A DNA stretch of 64,000 nt from an uncultured Microbulbifer sp. Lineage in GTDB: Bacteria; Pseudomonadota; Gammaproteobacteria; Pseudomonadales; Cellvibrionaceae. The translations under genes were made by a program, and so were the position numbers. This document shows, one piece after another, positions 52,856 through 60,822 of the stretch; within the stretch, counting starts at the first letter, position 1; each line of letters begins with the position of its first letter. The notes under the pieces are model-generated. The model was not told the origin of the DNA. It saw only the letters and a program-made list of their open reading frames with translations, and made no database searches. The stretch lies in assembly GCF_947504145.1 (NCBI RefSeq), contig NZ_CANNGQ010000003.1, forward strand, positions 434,001 through 498,000, in the 5' to 3' direction.

Positions 52856-53725
52856 TCACCGCCCCGCCGTCAGGCGGCTATCCCGGTGATACACCAGCGG
52901 ATTCAGGGTACTGGCCACCTTGTCGCCGGCGACCAGGCCGGGCATCCAGCGCTGCAGATCGCGGTGCTGATTGAAATTCTGCGGCTCGGAAACCCGGCAG
53001 CCATCGGCCACCCAGATCACCGTCATCACTTCGCGCATACGCGGGCTCGAATTGGCGCCCGCGGAATGCAGTGTCCAGCCCGCGTGAAAAGTCGCATCCC
53101 CCGCACTCAATGCGGTGTCGCAACTGACCCGGTAACCGCGGTCTTGTACATAACTGGAAAACGCCGCTTCCGAATCATCAGAAATCGGCTGATCTCCCAG
53201 ATAGCCATCGCGGTGGGAACCGGAGGCAAACTGCAGAATCCCCATGCTCGGGTCCAGGTCCACCATCGGCATCCACATGGTGATGGTGTTGTCGGTGTCC
53301 ACCGGCCAGTAGTGCTGGTCCTGGTGCCAGGGGGTATGGCCGCCGCCGGGCTCTTTGTAGAGCGCCTGATCGTGATAGATACGTACCCCATCAACCCCCA
53401 TCAAGCGCGCGGCAATTTCACCGTAGCGCTGGGCACAGATGTACTTACGCACTTCCAGATCCCGGGACCACAGATTCATATGCTTGAGAAACGCTTTCTG
53501 ATAGGTATCCCGCTGTGCCATGGGCAGTGTGGTGTGCTCGGTGCGGGCAATGGCATCGGCAACCACCTGGCGCTGCTCGGCAACCTCACTGGCACTGGCC
53601 ACGCCGCGCAGGGTGATGTGGCCATCGCGCGCGAAACATTTCGCCGCGGATTCCGGCAGATCGTAACTCTGACTCTGCCAGCGGTAGGATTCGGAATGGG
53701 GTTTCTTCTGAACGGGAGTTTCCAT
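52856..53725 (-). CDS. Phytanoyl-CoA dioxygenase (PhyH) family protein
   Basis: A 289-residue Fe(II)/2-oxoglutarate-dependent oxygenase-family protein. The iron ligands appear as His-x-Asp in HTPWHQDQHYWPVDT and the distal His in FHAGWTLHSAGANSS, followed by R in the 2-oxoglutarate-binding position (PRMREVMTVIW). PhyH enzymes hydroxylate branched acyl-CoAs or other secondary metabolites. Its position directly after an acyl-CoA ligase supports alpha-hydroxylation of a branched or cyclic acyl-CoA. It is separated from the ligase by 18 bases and from the GalK-like gene by 4 bases. Confidence 0.85.
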   Translation of the reverse strand: METPVQKKPHSESYRWQSQSYDLPESAAKCFARDGHITLRGVASASEVAEQRQVVADAIARTEHTTLPMAQRDTYQKAFLKHMNLWSRDLEVRKYICAQRYGEIAARLMGVDGVRIYHDQALYKEPGGGHTPWHQDQHYWPVDTDNTITMWMPMVDLDPSMGILQFASGSHRDGYLGDQPISDDSEAAFSSYVQDRGYRVSCDTALSAGDATFHAGWTLHSAGANSSPRMREVMTVIWVADGCRVSEPQNFNQHRDLQRWMPGLVAGDKVASTLNPLVYHRDSRLTAGR

Positions 53726-53743
53726 ACTACTTTTCCAAAAACA

Positions 53744-55477
53744 TTAGGCGGGAATCGCCTGAGCGAAAACTTCGCGCAGAGCGGGCTTGTGAATTTTTCC
53801 GGAAGCGGTACGCGGCAGTGGTTCGTCGCTAAACAGAATTTCCTGGGGAATCTTGAACTGCGCCAGGTGGCCCTTGAGAAAGTCGCGAATGGCATCGGCG
53901 TCCTGCTGGCCGTCACCGGTGTACACCACGGCAGCTACGGCCTCGCCGAGACGTTCGTCGGCAATCCCCACTACGCCCACTTCCAGTACATCCGGGCACT
54001 GGTACAGAGCGGATTCCACCTCCAGGCAACTGATGTTCTCGCCACCGCGAATGATGATGTCTTTGATGCGGTCGACGATATACAGGAAGCCCAGCTCGTC
54101 CCGGTAACCGACATCGCCAGTTTTAAACCAGCCATTCTCGAAAGACTTGGCGGTGGCCGCGGGGTTTTTCCAGTAGCCGACAATGTTTGCCGGGCCGCGG
54201 AAACAGATCTCTCCGGTTTCCCCTGCCGGCACTTCCGCACCGGTCTCATCAGCGATTTTCAGTTCGGTCACATTGGGGGTCACCATGCCCACGGAGCTGG
54301 GCCGCGCCTGATACATGCCCCCGGAGACCACACAACCCAGCCCATTGGTTTCGGTAAGGCCATAGGCACCGCCAGCATTGAGACCAAACTCATCGTGAAT
54401 ACGCAGCGCGTGCGCCGCCGGTCGCGCGGCACCGCCTGCAAACACTTCTTCCAGCGAGCTGGTATCAAACTGCCCGAATTCCGGATGGTTGAGCAGATCC
54501 TGAGACATGGTGGGCACACCGTTGAAATAGGTAATGCGCTCGCGCTCGATCAGCGCAAGCGCCGCCTTTGGATCCCATTTGTGCATCAATACCAGTTTGC
54601 GGCCGCTGGCAATGGACAACAGGAAAATCGCGTGGGAGCCGGTTACGTGGAAAAACGGTACCGTGACCAGTGCAGCAAGTTTTTTATTCGGGTCGGTAAG
54701 GTCCTCACCGAGACCGGCGGCATGATTGGCCACACTCATCAGCGCCCAGCTCATCAGCGCGGAAATAATTCCTCGATGGGTGGAGAGTGCGCCCTTGGGG
54801 TTACCGGTGCTGCCCGAGGTATAAAAAATGGATGCCTCGTCCTCGGGGTCTATGTCAGTCGACGGAAAGCTCTCCGCGGATTCCTGCACCAACGATGTAT
54901 AGTCCACACAAGTATGCGAGTCCGGCGCGGTGGCCCCTGGCTCGACCACGTGAATCAAATGAATATTAGGCCCGTGATCCTGCCCCAGAATGCGCTGTGC
55001 GCGCTCGCCGTCCACCACCGCGATATCGGCGCCGGCATCCTTGAGCGCGTAAATCAGTTCTTCACCGGTCCACCAGCTATTGAGCGGCACCACCACCGCA
55101 CCCATGGCGGTAATCGCTAGAAACGCGATACACCACTGGGGGTTGTTGCGCATGGCGATCGCTACCTTGTCGCCTTTTTTGACGGCGAGCTGCTGTTGCA
55201 GCCCGCGGGCGAAGGCGCACGCCTTCTGATAAACCTCGCGGAACGACAACCGCTGCTCGCCAGAAACCAGAAACTCTTTATCACCATGGGCGAGCATCAT
55301 CTGGTACAGCTGGGCGAGATTGGCCGGTGCCGGTTTGTAATAGCGAATAGCGTGACCATCGCGCTGGGCTTCGGCAATTTCGAATGGCTGCCCGCTCTGG
55401 GTCAGGTGCGCAACCGCTTGCTGGTATTTCTCAACCTGCTGCTGCAGGGACACCGGAGTTTTGTTGTTATTTTGCAT
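53744..55477 (-). CDS. Acyl-CoA synthetase (AMP-forming)
   Basis: A 577-residue member of the ANL superfamily. It activates a carboxylic acid to an acyl-adenylate and then the CoA thioester. Motifs are ASIFYTSGSTGNPKGALSTH (P-loop-like A3), GGAYGLTETNG (A5), GWFKTGDVGYRDELGFLYIV (A7) and the DRIKDIIIRGGENISCLEVE hinge (A8), with the catalytic Lys in PRTASGKIHKP (A10). The N-terminus is a Gln-rich helix. ATG 55477 is preferred over an upstream GTG at 55486. It is the third gene of the operon that begins with the GH1 glycosidase. The acid it activates is unknown. Confidence 0.9.
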   Translation of the reverse strand: MQNNNKTPVSLQQQVEKYQQAVAHLTQSGQPFEIAEAQRDGHAIRYYKPAPANLAQLYQMMLAHGDKEFLVSGEQRLSFREVYQKACAFARGLQQQLAVKKGDKVAIAMRNNPQWCIAFLAITAMGAVVVPLNSWWTGEELIYALKDAGADIAVVDGERAQRILGQDHGPNIHLIHVVEPGATAPDSHTCVDYTSLVQESAESFPSTDIDPEDEASIFYTSGSTGNPKGALSTHRGIISALMSWALMSVANHAAGLGEDLTDPNKKLAALVTVPFFHVTGSHAIFLLSIASGRKLVLMHKWDPKAALALIERERITYFNGVPTMSQDLLNHPEFGQFDTSSLEEVFAGGAARPAAHALRIHDEFGLNAGGAYGLTETNGLGCVVSGGMYQARPSSVGMVTPNVTELKIADETGAEVPAGETGEICFRGPANIVGYWKNPAATAKSFENGWFKTGDVGYRDELGFLYIVDRIKDIIIRGGENISCLEVESALYQCPDVLEVGVVGIADERLGEAVAAVVYTGDGQQDADAIRDFLKGHLAQFKIPQEILFSDEPLPRTASGKIHKPALREVFAQAIPA

Positions 55478-55517
55478 AGATTCCACTCATCAATGGCTGG
55501 TCGGCTGCAGCGCCGAC

Positions 55518-56504
55518 CTAGTTGGATAATTCCGCTTGCAGACGCTCGCTGGAGGCGCCACTGGCCGCCAGCTCCCGCAAACGCTCCTGACATTCTTTAC
55601 CCGCACGCATAAAGTCTCGCCAGTGCACACCGCGGTCGATCACCAGCTGACTGAGCGCGGGAACATCCGGTTTTGGCTCTTCTTCCTTTTGCGCGTTGTG
55701 TTTCGCTTTGCTTTTCCCTTTTTTCTTGGGAGGCGCAAAACCGGTGGCAAATTTTCGGCCGAGAAAGGAACCGTTCAGCCAGCCGGCGGTGGAGAACCCC
55801 TCGGGCAAGGGTTCGATACCGAGATACTCGCGCACTTCACTTAGCGGGCGCGGGAACAACTCTTCATAGGGGTAGGCCTGCGGCGGGAAATGCGCGCGGG
55901 CCTGGGCACCGCGGCGATAGGCTTCCTTGAGCAGGCGCCGCCATTCTTTCCAGCCCACCTTGGGAATAATGATACTGCTGAGGATTCCGAAGGGACCGGC
56001 AAATGCGAGCCAGCGGGGAACACCGTTCAACCCCTGGGCGTAGAGGATATTCAGCATCTCGCCACTCAAGTCGGTGCCATAGCCGGAGAGAATATGCGAG
56101 GGATCATGATCAAACAGACCGCGCTCCAGCAACCAGCGGGTATCCTCGTCCATATCGATGGAATCGAAAAATCCATCCCGGTAGGCAAGGCCCGCGAGCA
56201 GGTAGGCGGGGGCGATACCCGGTGCACTCATCATCTGGTAATAGGCGTGTCCGAAAGAACCCTCCGGCATGTTTTCCAAGTTCTTCAACTGGCAGGCCTC
56301 GCCAAAATCCGGTTTATCCCGCAGCAAACGCGCACCCACCGGATGCTGACGCATCTCTTCAACGTCCTTGAGAATCTGCGGGCCGGTAAGATAAATACGC
56401 GCACGCGGCACCTGCTTCGCGCCGCCCTCACTCACCGGGTTAATCATCCAGCGAAACGCCGCGTACAGGCCGCGTAGGTAATAGCGCCGATTGAGATGGA
56501 TCAT
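55518..56504 (-). CDS. Coq4-family protein
   Basis: A 328-residue protein of the Coq4 family. It contains the exact zinc motif H-D-x-x-H-x11-E (HDPSHILSGYGTDLSGE), PEGSFGHAYYQMM and an R-rich N-terminus. In eukaryotes Coq4 organises the ubiquinone complex and removes the C1 carboxyl of the ring precursor. Here the gene is not near ubiquinone genes but between a GH1 glycosidase and an acyl-CoA ligase. A Lys-rich segment (KKKGKSKAKHNAQKEEE, near residue 270) and a helical tail follow the core domain. Start ATG 56504 has a perfect AGGAGG and overlaps the GH1 stop by four bases, so translational coupling is likely. Confidence 0.8.
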   Translation of the reverse strand: MIHLNRRYYLRGLYAAFRWMINPVSEGGAKQVPRARIYLTGPQILKDVEEMRQHPVGARLLRDKPDFGEACQLKNLENMPEGSFGHAYYQMMSAPGIAPAYLLAGLAYRDGFFDSIDMDEDTRWLLERGLFDHDPSHILSGYGTDLSGEMLNILYAQGLNGVPRWLAFAGPFGILSSIIIPKVGWKEWRRLLKEAYRRGAQARAHFPPQAYPYEELFPRPLSEVREYLGIEPLPEGFSTAGWLNGSFLGRKFATGFAPPKKKGKSKAKHNAQKEEEPKPDVPALSQLVIDRGVHWRDFMRAGKECQERLRELAASGASSERLQAELSN

Positions 56505-57943
56505 AAAGCCTCCTGCATTGCACTCTGTTTTGCGGACTCGACGGCAAGCGGCAATCCGTTGCGGGCAATCACACCCCGGTACCAGAGACCGCTGTCTTTT
56601 ACCGTGCGCTCCCCGGTGTCGTAATCCACCCACACCAGCCCGAAGCGCGGCTCCAGGCCCTCAGCCCACTCGAAGTTATCCATCAGCGACCACTGCAGAA
56701 AACCCAGCACATCAACGCCGTCGTCAATCGCGCGGTGCACCGCACCCAGGTATAGAGAAAGAAACTCGATGCGGCTGTCATCGGCGACGGACTTGACCCC
56801 GTCGACATCCACCAGAGTGTCGTCCATGGCGCAGCCGTTCTCGGTAATCATGACCGGCAGGCCGTAGCGCTCGTGGGCGTCGGTGAGCACCTGATACATG
56901 CCCTGGGGGAAAACCTCCCAGTCCAAGGCGGTGTAGTGGGCGCCGGGCACCCGGTGGTCATCGCTGGCGACACCGGTGGGCGACTGGCCATCGGGTTTTA
57001 CCCAGTAGCGGGTGTAATGATTGATACCGAGAAAATCACTGGGCGCAGACATGGCCGCGAGGTCGCCGTCTTGAACCAGGCCCGATTGCGCCTCGAGCAT
57101 GGGTACAAGGCTCGCCGGGTATTCGCCTTTCAGCATGGCGTCGGTGAACAGCCGGTTGAAGCTGGTGTCCGATTGTTCCACCGCCTGGCGGCCCGCTTCA
57201 GAGCCGTCAGCGGAATCGAACAGGGCCTGGTGAATTACCGGGCCGATGCGACTATTCGGCACATTGCCGCGCACCCGTGCCACCGCCATGCCGTGAGACA
57301 GGTTCAGGTGGTGCGCCACACGGAAATAGCTATTCACGTCCTGCAGGCCCGGTGCGTGACTTCCGTGCAGGTGGCCGTTAAAGGCAAAAACATTGGGTTC
57401 GTTGTGGGTAAACCAGGTTTTCACCCGGTCGCCAAAGGCCCGCGCTGCGGTTTCGGCGTAGTCGGCGAAGTGGTGGCAGATCTCGCGATTAAGAAAACCG
57501 CCGTGGTCCTGCAACGCCTGCGGCAGATCCCAGTGAAACAGGGTCACCATCGGTTCAATATCGGCCGCCAGCAAGCCGTCGATCAACCGTTGATAAAAAT
57601 CGATACCCGCCTGATTCACCGCGCCGCGCCCGGCGGGAAAGATTCGAGGCCAGGCCAGGCTGAACCGGTAAGCCTGCAGCCCCAGATCCGCCATCATGGC
57701 AATATCCTGCCGCCAGCGATGGTAGTGATCGCAAGCAAAGTTCGCATTGCTGCCATCGGCGATGCGCCCCGGCTCCGCGCAGAAGGTGTCCCAGATCGAA
57801 AGGCCGCGTCCGCCCTCGGTGGTCGCGCCCTCTATCTGGAAGGCGGCGGTGGCGCTCCCCCACAGGAACCCATCGGGAAAACGCCGGCTGCCACCCGCGC
57901 GGGCGGCCGCATCGAACCCGGAATCTACTTTATTGTTTTGCAT
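56501..57943 (-). CDS. GH1 beta-glycosidase
   Basis: A 480-residue cytoplasmic-type family 1 glycoside hydrolase that releases a terminal beta-linked glucose, galactose or similar sugar from a glycoside. It has FLWGSATAAFQIEGA, the acid/base Glu in WFTHNEPNVFAFNGH, and the nucleophile Glu in VMITENGCAMDD. SLMDNFEWAEG and RFGLVWVDYDTGERTVKDS are standard GH1 sequences near the C-terminus. There is no signal peptide, so the substrate must be imported. It is the first gene of the minus-strand operon. The promoter region to its right contains an inverted-repeat site (58028-58047), repeated near the XRE regulator. Confidence 0.95.
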   Translation of the reverse strand: MQNNKVDSGFDAAARAGGSRRFPDGFLWGSATAAFQIEGATTEGGRGLSIWDTFCAEPGRIADGSNANFACDHYHRWRQDIAMMADLGLQAYRFSLAWPRIFPAGRGAVNQAGIDFYQRLIDGLLAADIEPMVTLFHWDLPQALQDHGGFLNREICHHFADYAETAARAFGDRVKTWFTHNEPNVFAFNGHLHGSHAPGLQDVNSYFRVAHHLNLSHGMAVARVRGNVPNSRIGPVIHQALFDSADGSEAGRQAVEQSDTSFNRLFTDAMLKGEYPASLVPMLEAQSGLVQDGDLAAMSAPSDFLGINHYTRYWVKPDGQSPTGVASDDHRVPGAHYTALDWEVFPQGMYQVLTDAHERYGLPVMITENGCAMDDTLVDVDGVKSVADDSRIEFLSLYLGAVHRAIDDGVDVLGFLQWSLMDNFEWAEGLEPRFGLVWVDYDTGERTVKDSGLWYRGVIARNGLPLAVESAKQSAMQEAL

Positions 57944-58027
57944 CCCATTCTCTCCTGCGGGTCTCTCTCAAGCCCCCGTTGCGCCGCAACATCGCCGGCA
58001 ACTGACAATGACAACCAACATTTGCAG

Positions 58028-58047
58028 TTGAAAAGATTTATTTTCAA
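58028..58047. promoter_or_regulatory. Inverted-repeat operator candidate in the GH1/SDR divergent promoter
   Basis: TTGAAAAGATTTATTTTCAA has perfect 7-bp arms (TTGAAAA/TTTTCAA) with a 6-base spacer. It lies between the divergent GH1 and SDR genes. A near-identical site is at 62805-62824 in the other divergent region of the island, next to the XRE-type regulator gene. Confidence 0.65.
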
Positions 58048-58139
58048 TATATCTTATTCACTCTGTGTGGAACAGGACATCGCTGGTCGGCACGGAAAAA
58101 TAAACGCCAATGTGCGCCAATTTCGGGAGAAGAATAACG

Positions 58140-58964
58140 ATGCATTTTCTAGTGACAGGCGCCGCGCGCGGGATCGGCGCGGCCATCTGTGAAGCCGCAC
58201 AGGCCGCGGGCCATCAGGTCACCGCGTGCGACATCGACAGTGGCGCGCTGGAAGCGCGCTGGCAGGACACACCCAACTTGACCACCGCGAGGCTGGATGT
58301 AACCGATGCACAACAGTGGAGCGCCGTCACCGAAGCGCGCTGGCAAAGCGCACCGGTGGATGTGCTGGTGAACGTGGCGGGTATTCTGCGTCCGGCGGAA
58401 ACCGGCGAAATGCGGGCGAGCGACATCGACCTGCAATTCAAGGTCAACACTCTGGGCGTGATCTACGGCACCAACGCGCTGGCGGAAAAAATGATCGGCC
58501 GCGGCAGCGGTCACATCATCAATGTGGGATCCACCGCGGGTCTGTTTGCCACCCCGGGTAACGCAGTGTACGCGGCGAGCAAACACGCGGTGCGCGGATT
58601 CACCATTGCCGCCGCAGGGGATTTGCGCCCCCACGGCGTAAACGTAAGCCTGGTTGCGCCCACGGCGGTACAGACCGAGATGCTCGACCAACAACGGGGC
58701 GACCACCGCGCCGCGCTTTCTTTCGAAGGCAAGCGCGCGCTGACACCCCAGGAGGTGGCGCAAATGATCATCGGCGAGGTGCTGGAGAAGAAACCGCTGG
58801 AAACCTACCTGCCAAGCTCCGATCACTGGACCGGCCGACTGTGCACGGCGTTTCCCGAGCTGTTCCTCAAGGTGGCAAAGAAAGCCCGGGAAAAGGGCGT
58901 GAAGAATTTCAATTCCGCCGCCTTTGGCGGCAGCGGTGGTAATGGCGGTAGCGACGGTCAGTAA
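58140..58964 (+). CDS. Short-chain dehydrogenase/reductase
   Basis: A 274-residue classical SDR. The NAD(P)-binding motif FLVTGAARGIGAAI is at the N-terminus, with the CDID acidic end suggesting NAD(H), NVAGILRPAE as the NNAG equivalent, Ser in INVGSTAGLFA and the catalytic Tyr-Lys in AVYAASKHAV. An ordinary SDR fold runs to about residue 230 and the tail is Gly-rich (FGGSGGNGGSDG). The start ATG 58140 follows GGGAGAAG. It is transcribed divergently from the GH1 operon and shares its putative operator. Hydroxyl oxidation on the island's aglycone is a reasonable guess; the substrate is unknown. Confidence 0.88.
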   Translation: MHFLVTGAARGIGAAICEAAQAAGHQVTACDIDSGALEARWQDTPNLTTARLDVTDAQQWSAVTEARWQSAPVDVLVNVAGILRPAETGEMRASDIDLQFKVNTLGVIYGTNALAEKMIGRGSGHIINVGSTAGLFATPGNAVYAASKHAVRGFTIAAAGDLRPHGVNVSLVAPTAVQTEMLDQQRGDHRAALSFEGKRALTPQEVAQMIIGEVLEKKPLETYLPSSDHWTGRLCTAFPELFLKVAKKAREKGVKNFNSAAFGGSGGNGGSDGQ

Positions 58965-58994
58965 ACCGTCGCGATCACTGCTTTCCGCAAACCA

Positions 58995-59819
58995 TCAAGA
59001 GAGCTGGTATTCCTTGCGCAGCAACCAGTCGCGCAGGGATACCGGCAGTTTTGCCAGGGTGCGCAACAAACGGTTATTGCCACCGCCGCTCACGATACGC
59101 GGCGCGCGCGACAACAGCAGCTTGGGTGCGATCTGAACGGCAAAGTCTTCGGCACTCATGGCCACTTTCTCGCCCCCTTCAAAACGCTTTCGAATACCCG
59201 CGTAGAATTTCTGGTAGCGGGAATCGGCACTGCCAAACATTTCCACCCCGGTGGCGGAGCGGGTTTCAATTTCCGTACTTACCGCCGCGGGTTGCACCGT
59301 GGTGACCTCGATATTGAAGGGCAACAACTCCATACGCAGCACATCCGAGAACATGTGGATCGCCGCCTTGGTAGCACAGTAGGTTGCCGTGAATGGCGCC
59401 GGCAATTCGCCGACCACGCTGCCCACATTGACGATGCGACCATGGCCCTGACTGGCCATATGCGGGAACACCGCCTGGGTAATGCCGATACAGGCGGTCA
59501 GGTTGGTATCCACGAGACCTTTCAGCTGCTCAAAATCCGCTTCCACCGCCGGTGCAGTGCTGCTGATCCCCGCATTGTTGATCAGCATGTCGATGGAGCC
59601 CGCTTCGCTGACCACGGAGCTTAGGGCATCTTCGACACTGCGCCTGTCGAGCACATCGAGACGCAGTGGAATCAGGTTTGCGGATGCGATGTCCTCGAGT
59701 ACTTCCGGCCTGCGCGCAGTGGCGTAGACCCGACAACCGCGGCGCGCCAGCTCCAGGGCCAGGGCGCGCCCGATACCGGTGGAACAACCTGTGATCAATA
59801 CATTCTGGATTTTTTTCAT
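58995..59819 (-). CDS. Short-chain dehydrogenase/reductase (retinol-dehydrogenase-like)
   Basis: A 274-residue SDR with NVLITGCSTGIGRALALELA, YATARRPE (basic residues after the second strand, suggesting NADP(H)), DMLINNAGIS, catalytic Ser in VNVGSVVGEL and Tyr-Lys in TATYCATKAAIH. The C-terminal part resembles retinol/steroid-type SDRs. It lies divergent from the tetR-type gene and 30 bases from the convergent SDR at 58140-58964. A 23-bp palindrome at 59885-59907 in the shared upstream region suggests control by the TetR protein. Confidence 0.88.
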   Translation of the reverse strand: MKKIQNVLITGCSTGIGRALALELARRGCRVYATARRPEVLEDIASANLIPLRLDVLDRRSVEDALSSVVSEAGSIDMLINNAGISSTAPAVEADFEQLKGLVDTNLTACIGITQAVFPHMASQGHGRIVNVGSVVGELPAPFTATYCATKAAIHMFSDVLRMELLPFNIEVTTVQPAAVSTEIETRSATGVEMFGSADSRYQKFYAGIRKRFEGGEKVAMSAEDFAVQIAPKLLLSRAPRIVSGGGNNRLLRTLAKLPVSLRDWLLRKEYQLS

Positions 59820-59884
59820 GGCCTGCGACCTTCCTGTAGACTAGCAACCGGCTGACAGGGCCATCCTGACCTTTGCCCGCCCGG

Positions 59885-59907
59885 ATTTGCGGAAATGACC
59901 CGCAAAT
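59885..59907. promoter_or_regulatory. TetR-type operator candidate
   Basis: ATTTGCGG (59885-59892) and CCGCAAAT (59900-59907) are perfect 8-bp arms with a 7-base spacer, between the divergent SDR and tetR-type genes. A second hairpin, CCGAACA-TCCG-TGTTCGG (59947-59964), lies closer to the regulator start. Confidence 0.5.
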
Positions 59908-59989
59908 TCTGAATCGCAGTGCCCGCGCTGAACGCGGACCTGCGCCCCGAACATCCGTGTTCGGGTGTTGAACCCAATGGAATTCCGGT

Positions 59990-60670
59990 ATGAACAAGAC
60001 TTCACCACTCTCCGACTTGCTGCCCGTGGGCGACCTGTCCCGCGGTGTTGGCCAGAAGCTCACCAAAGAACAGCGCGACCTGCAGCGCATTGAGCGCATG
60101 ACACTGGCGGCTTTCGAACTGTTTACCGAGCACGGTTACCAGAACACCACCATCGAAGCCCTGTGCACCCAGGCCAATGTCTCCACCCGGGACTTTTACA
60201 AACTGATCAAAACCCGCGAGTCCCTGTTGGCGCGGGTGTACGTGCGCGTGTTCGAGCACGTGGAAACCTGCATTGCCATCGCCCTGGAAAATGCCGAAGG
60301 GCTCAGCAACATGGAGCGGGTGCGCACCGCGGTGGACGCCTGGGTTCACGCTTACACCAATGACTACCGCTACGCGCGCCTGTCCTATATCGAAGTGGTG
60401 GGCGTGTCCGACGCACTGGAAAGACTGCGCCGCGAAGCTCACCAGCGCTTTTCCGCGCTGATCCGCCAAGAGTTCGCCAATCAATCCCGCGACCTGGACC
60501 AGGTCATGCACGGCAAACTGCCGCTGGCCATTGTCGGCGCCTGTAACGAGCTGGTGGTGGACTGGTTGAGCCAGTCCCCGCGCCCATCACCAGACGAGCT
60601 GTCTACTGAGGTCAAGGAAATGTATACGATTATCTTCGCGGGCCTCGACGCTTCAGCAGCCAAAAAATAA
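59990..60670 (+). CDS. TetR-family transcriptional regulator
   Basis: A 226-residue regulator with an N-terminal helix-turn-helix domain (about residues 33-80: RMTLAAFELFTEHGYQNTTI, EALCTQANVSTRDFYKLIKT). The rest is an all-helical ligand-binding and dimerisation domain containing VRTAVDAWVHAYTNDYRYAR. A 30-residue N-terminal extension precedes the HTH. TetR regulators beside SDR and acyl-CoA dehydrogenase genes commonly respond to acyl-CoA or steroid-like ligands. The divergent SDR gene and the palindrome between them suggest autoregulation and repression of that SDR. Confidence 0.9.
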   Translation: MNKTSPLSDLLPVGDLSRGVGQKLTKEQRDLQRIERMTLAAFELFTEHGYQNTTIEALCTQANVSTRDFYKLIKTRESLLARVYVRVFEHVETCIAIALENAEGLSNMERVRTAVDAWVHAYTNDYRYARLSYIEVVGVSDALERLRREAHQRFSALIRQEFANQSRDLDQVMHGKLPLAIVGACNELVVDWLSQSPRPSPDELSTEVKEMYTIIFAGLDASAAKK

Positions 60671-60699
60671 AAAGGGCGGAGCCACTGGGGGACTCCGCC
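60664..60699 (-). terminator. Terminator of the acyl-CoA dehydrogenase gene
   Basis: GGCGGAG (60675-60681) and CTCCGCC (60693-60699) form a 7-bp stem. Read on the minus strand, it is followed by an almost continuous T-tract. It lies about 125 bases beyond the acyl-CoA dehydrogenase stop and at the tail of the tetR-type gene. Confidence 0.6.
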
Positions 60700-60822
60700 A
60701 ATCGCGACACCTCATTTCGACAAGGGTGTTCTTGCCCCCAAAAGCGGAGGAGTCAACAGGGGTCTAAAAATCAAAGGCCTGGACGTCATAGGGCTGGAAA
60801 TCACAAAGCTGAGAGGCAAGAC

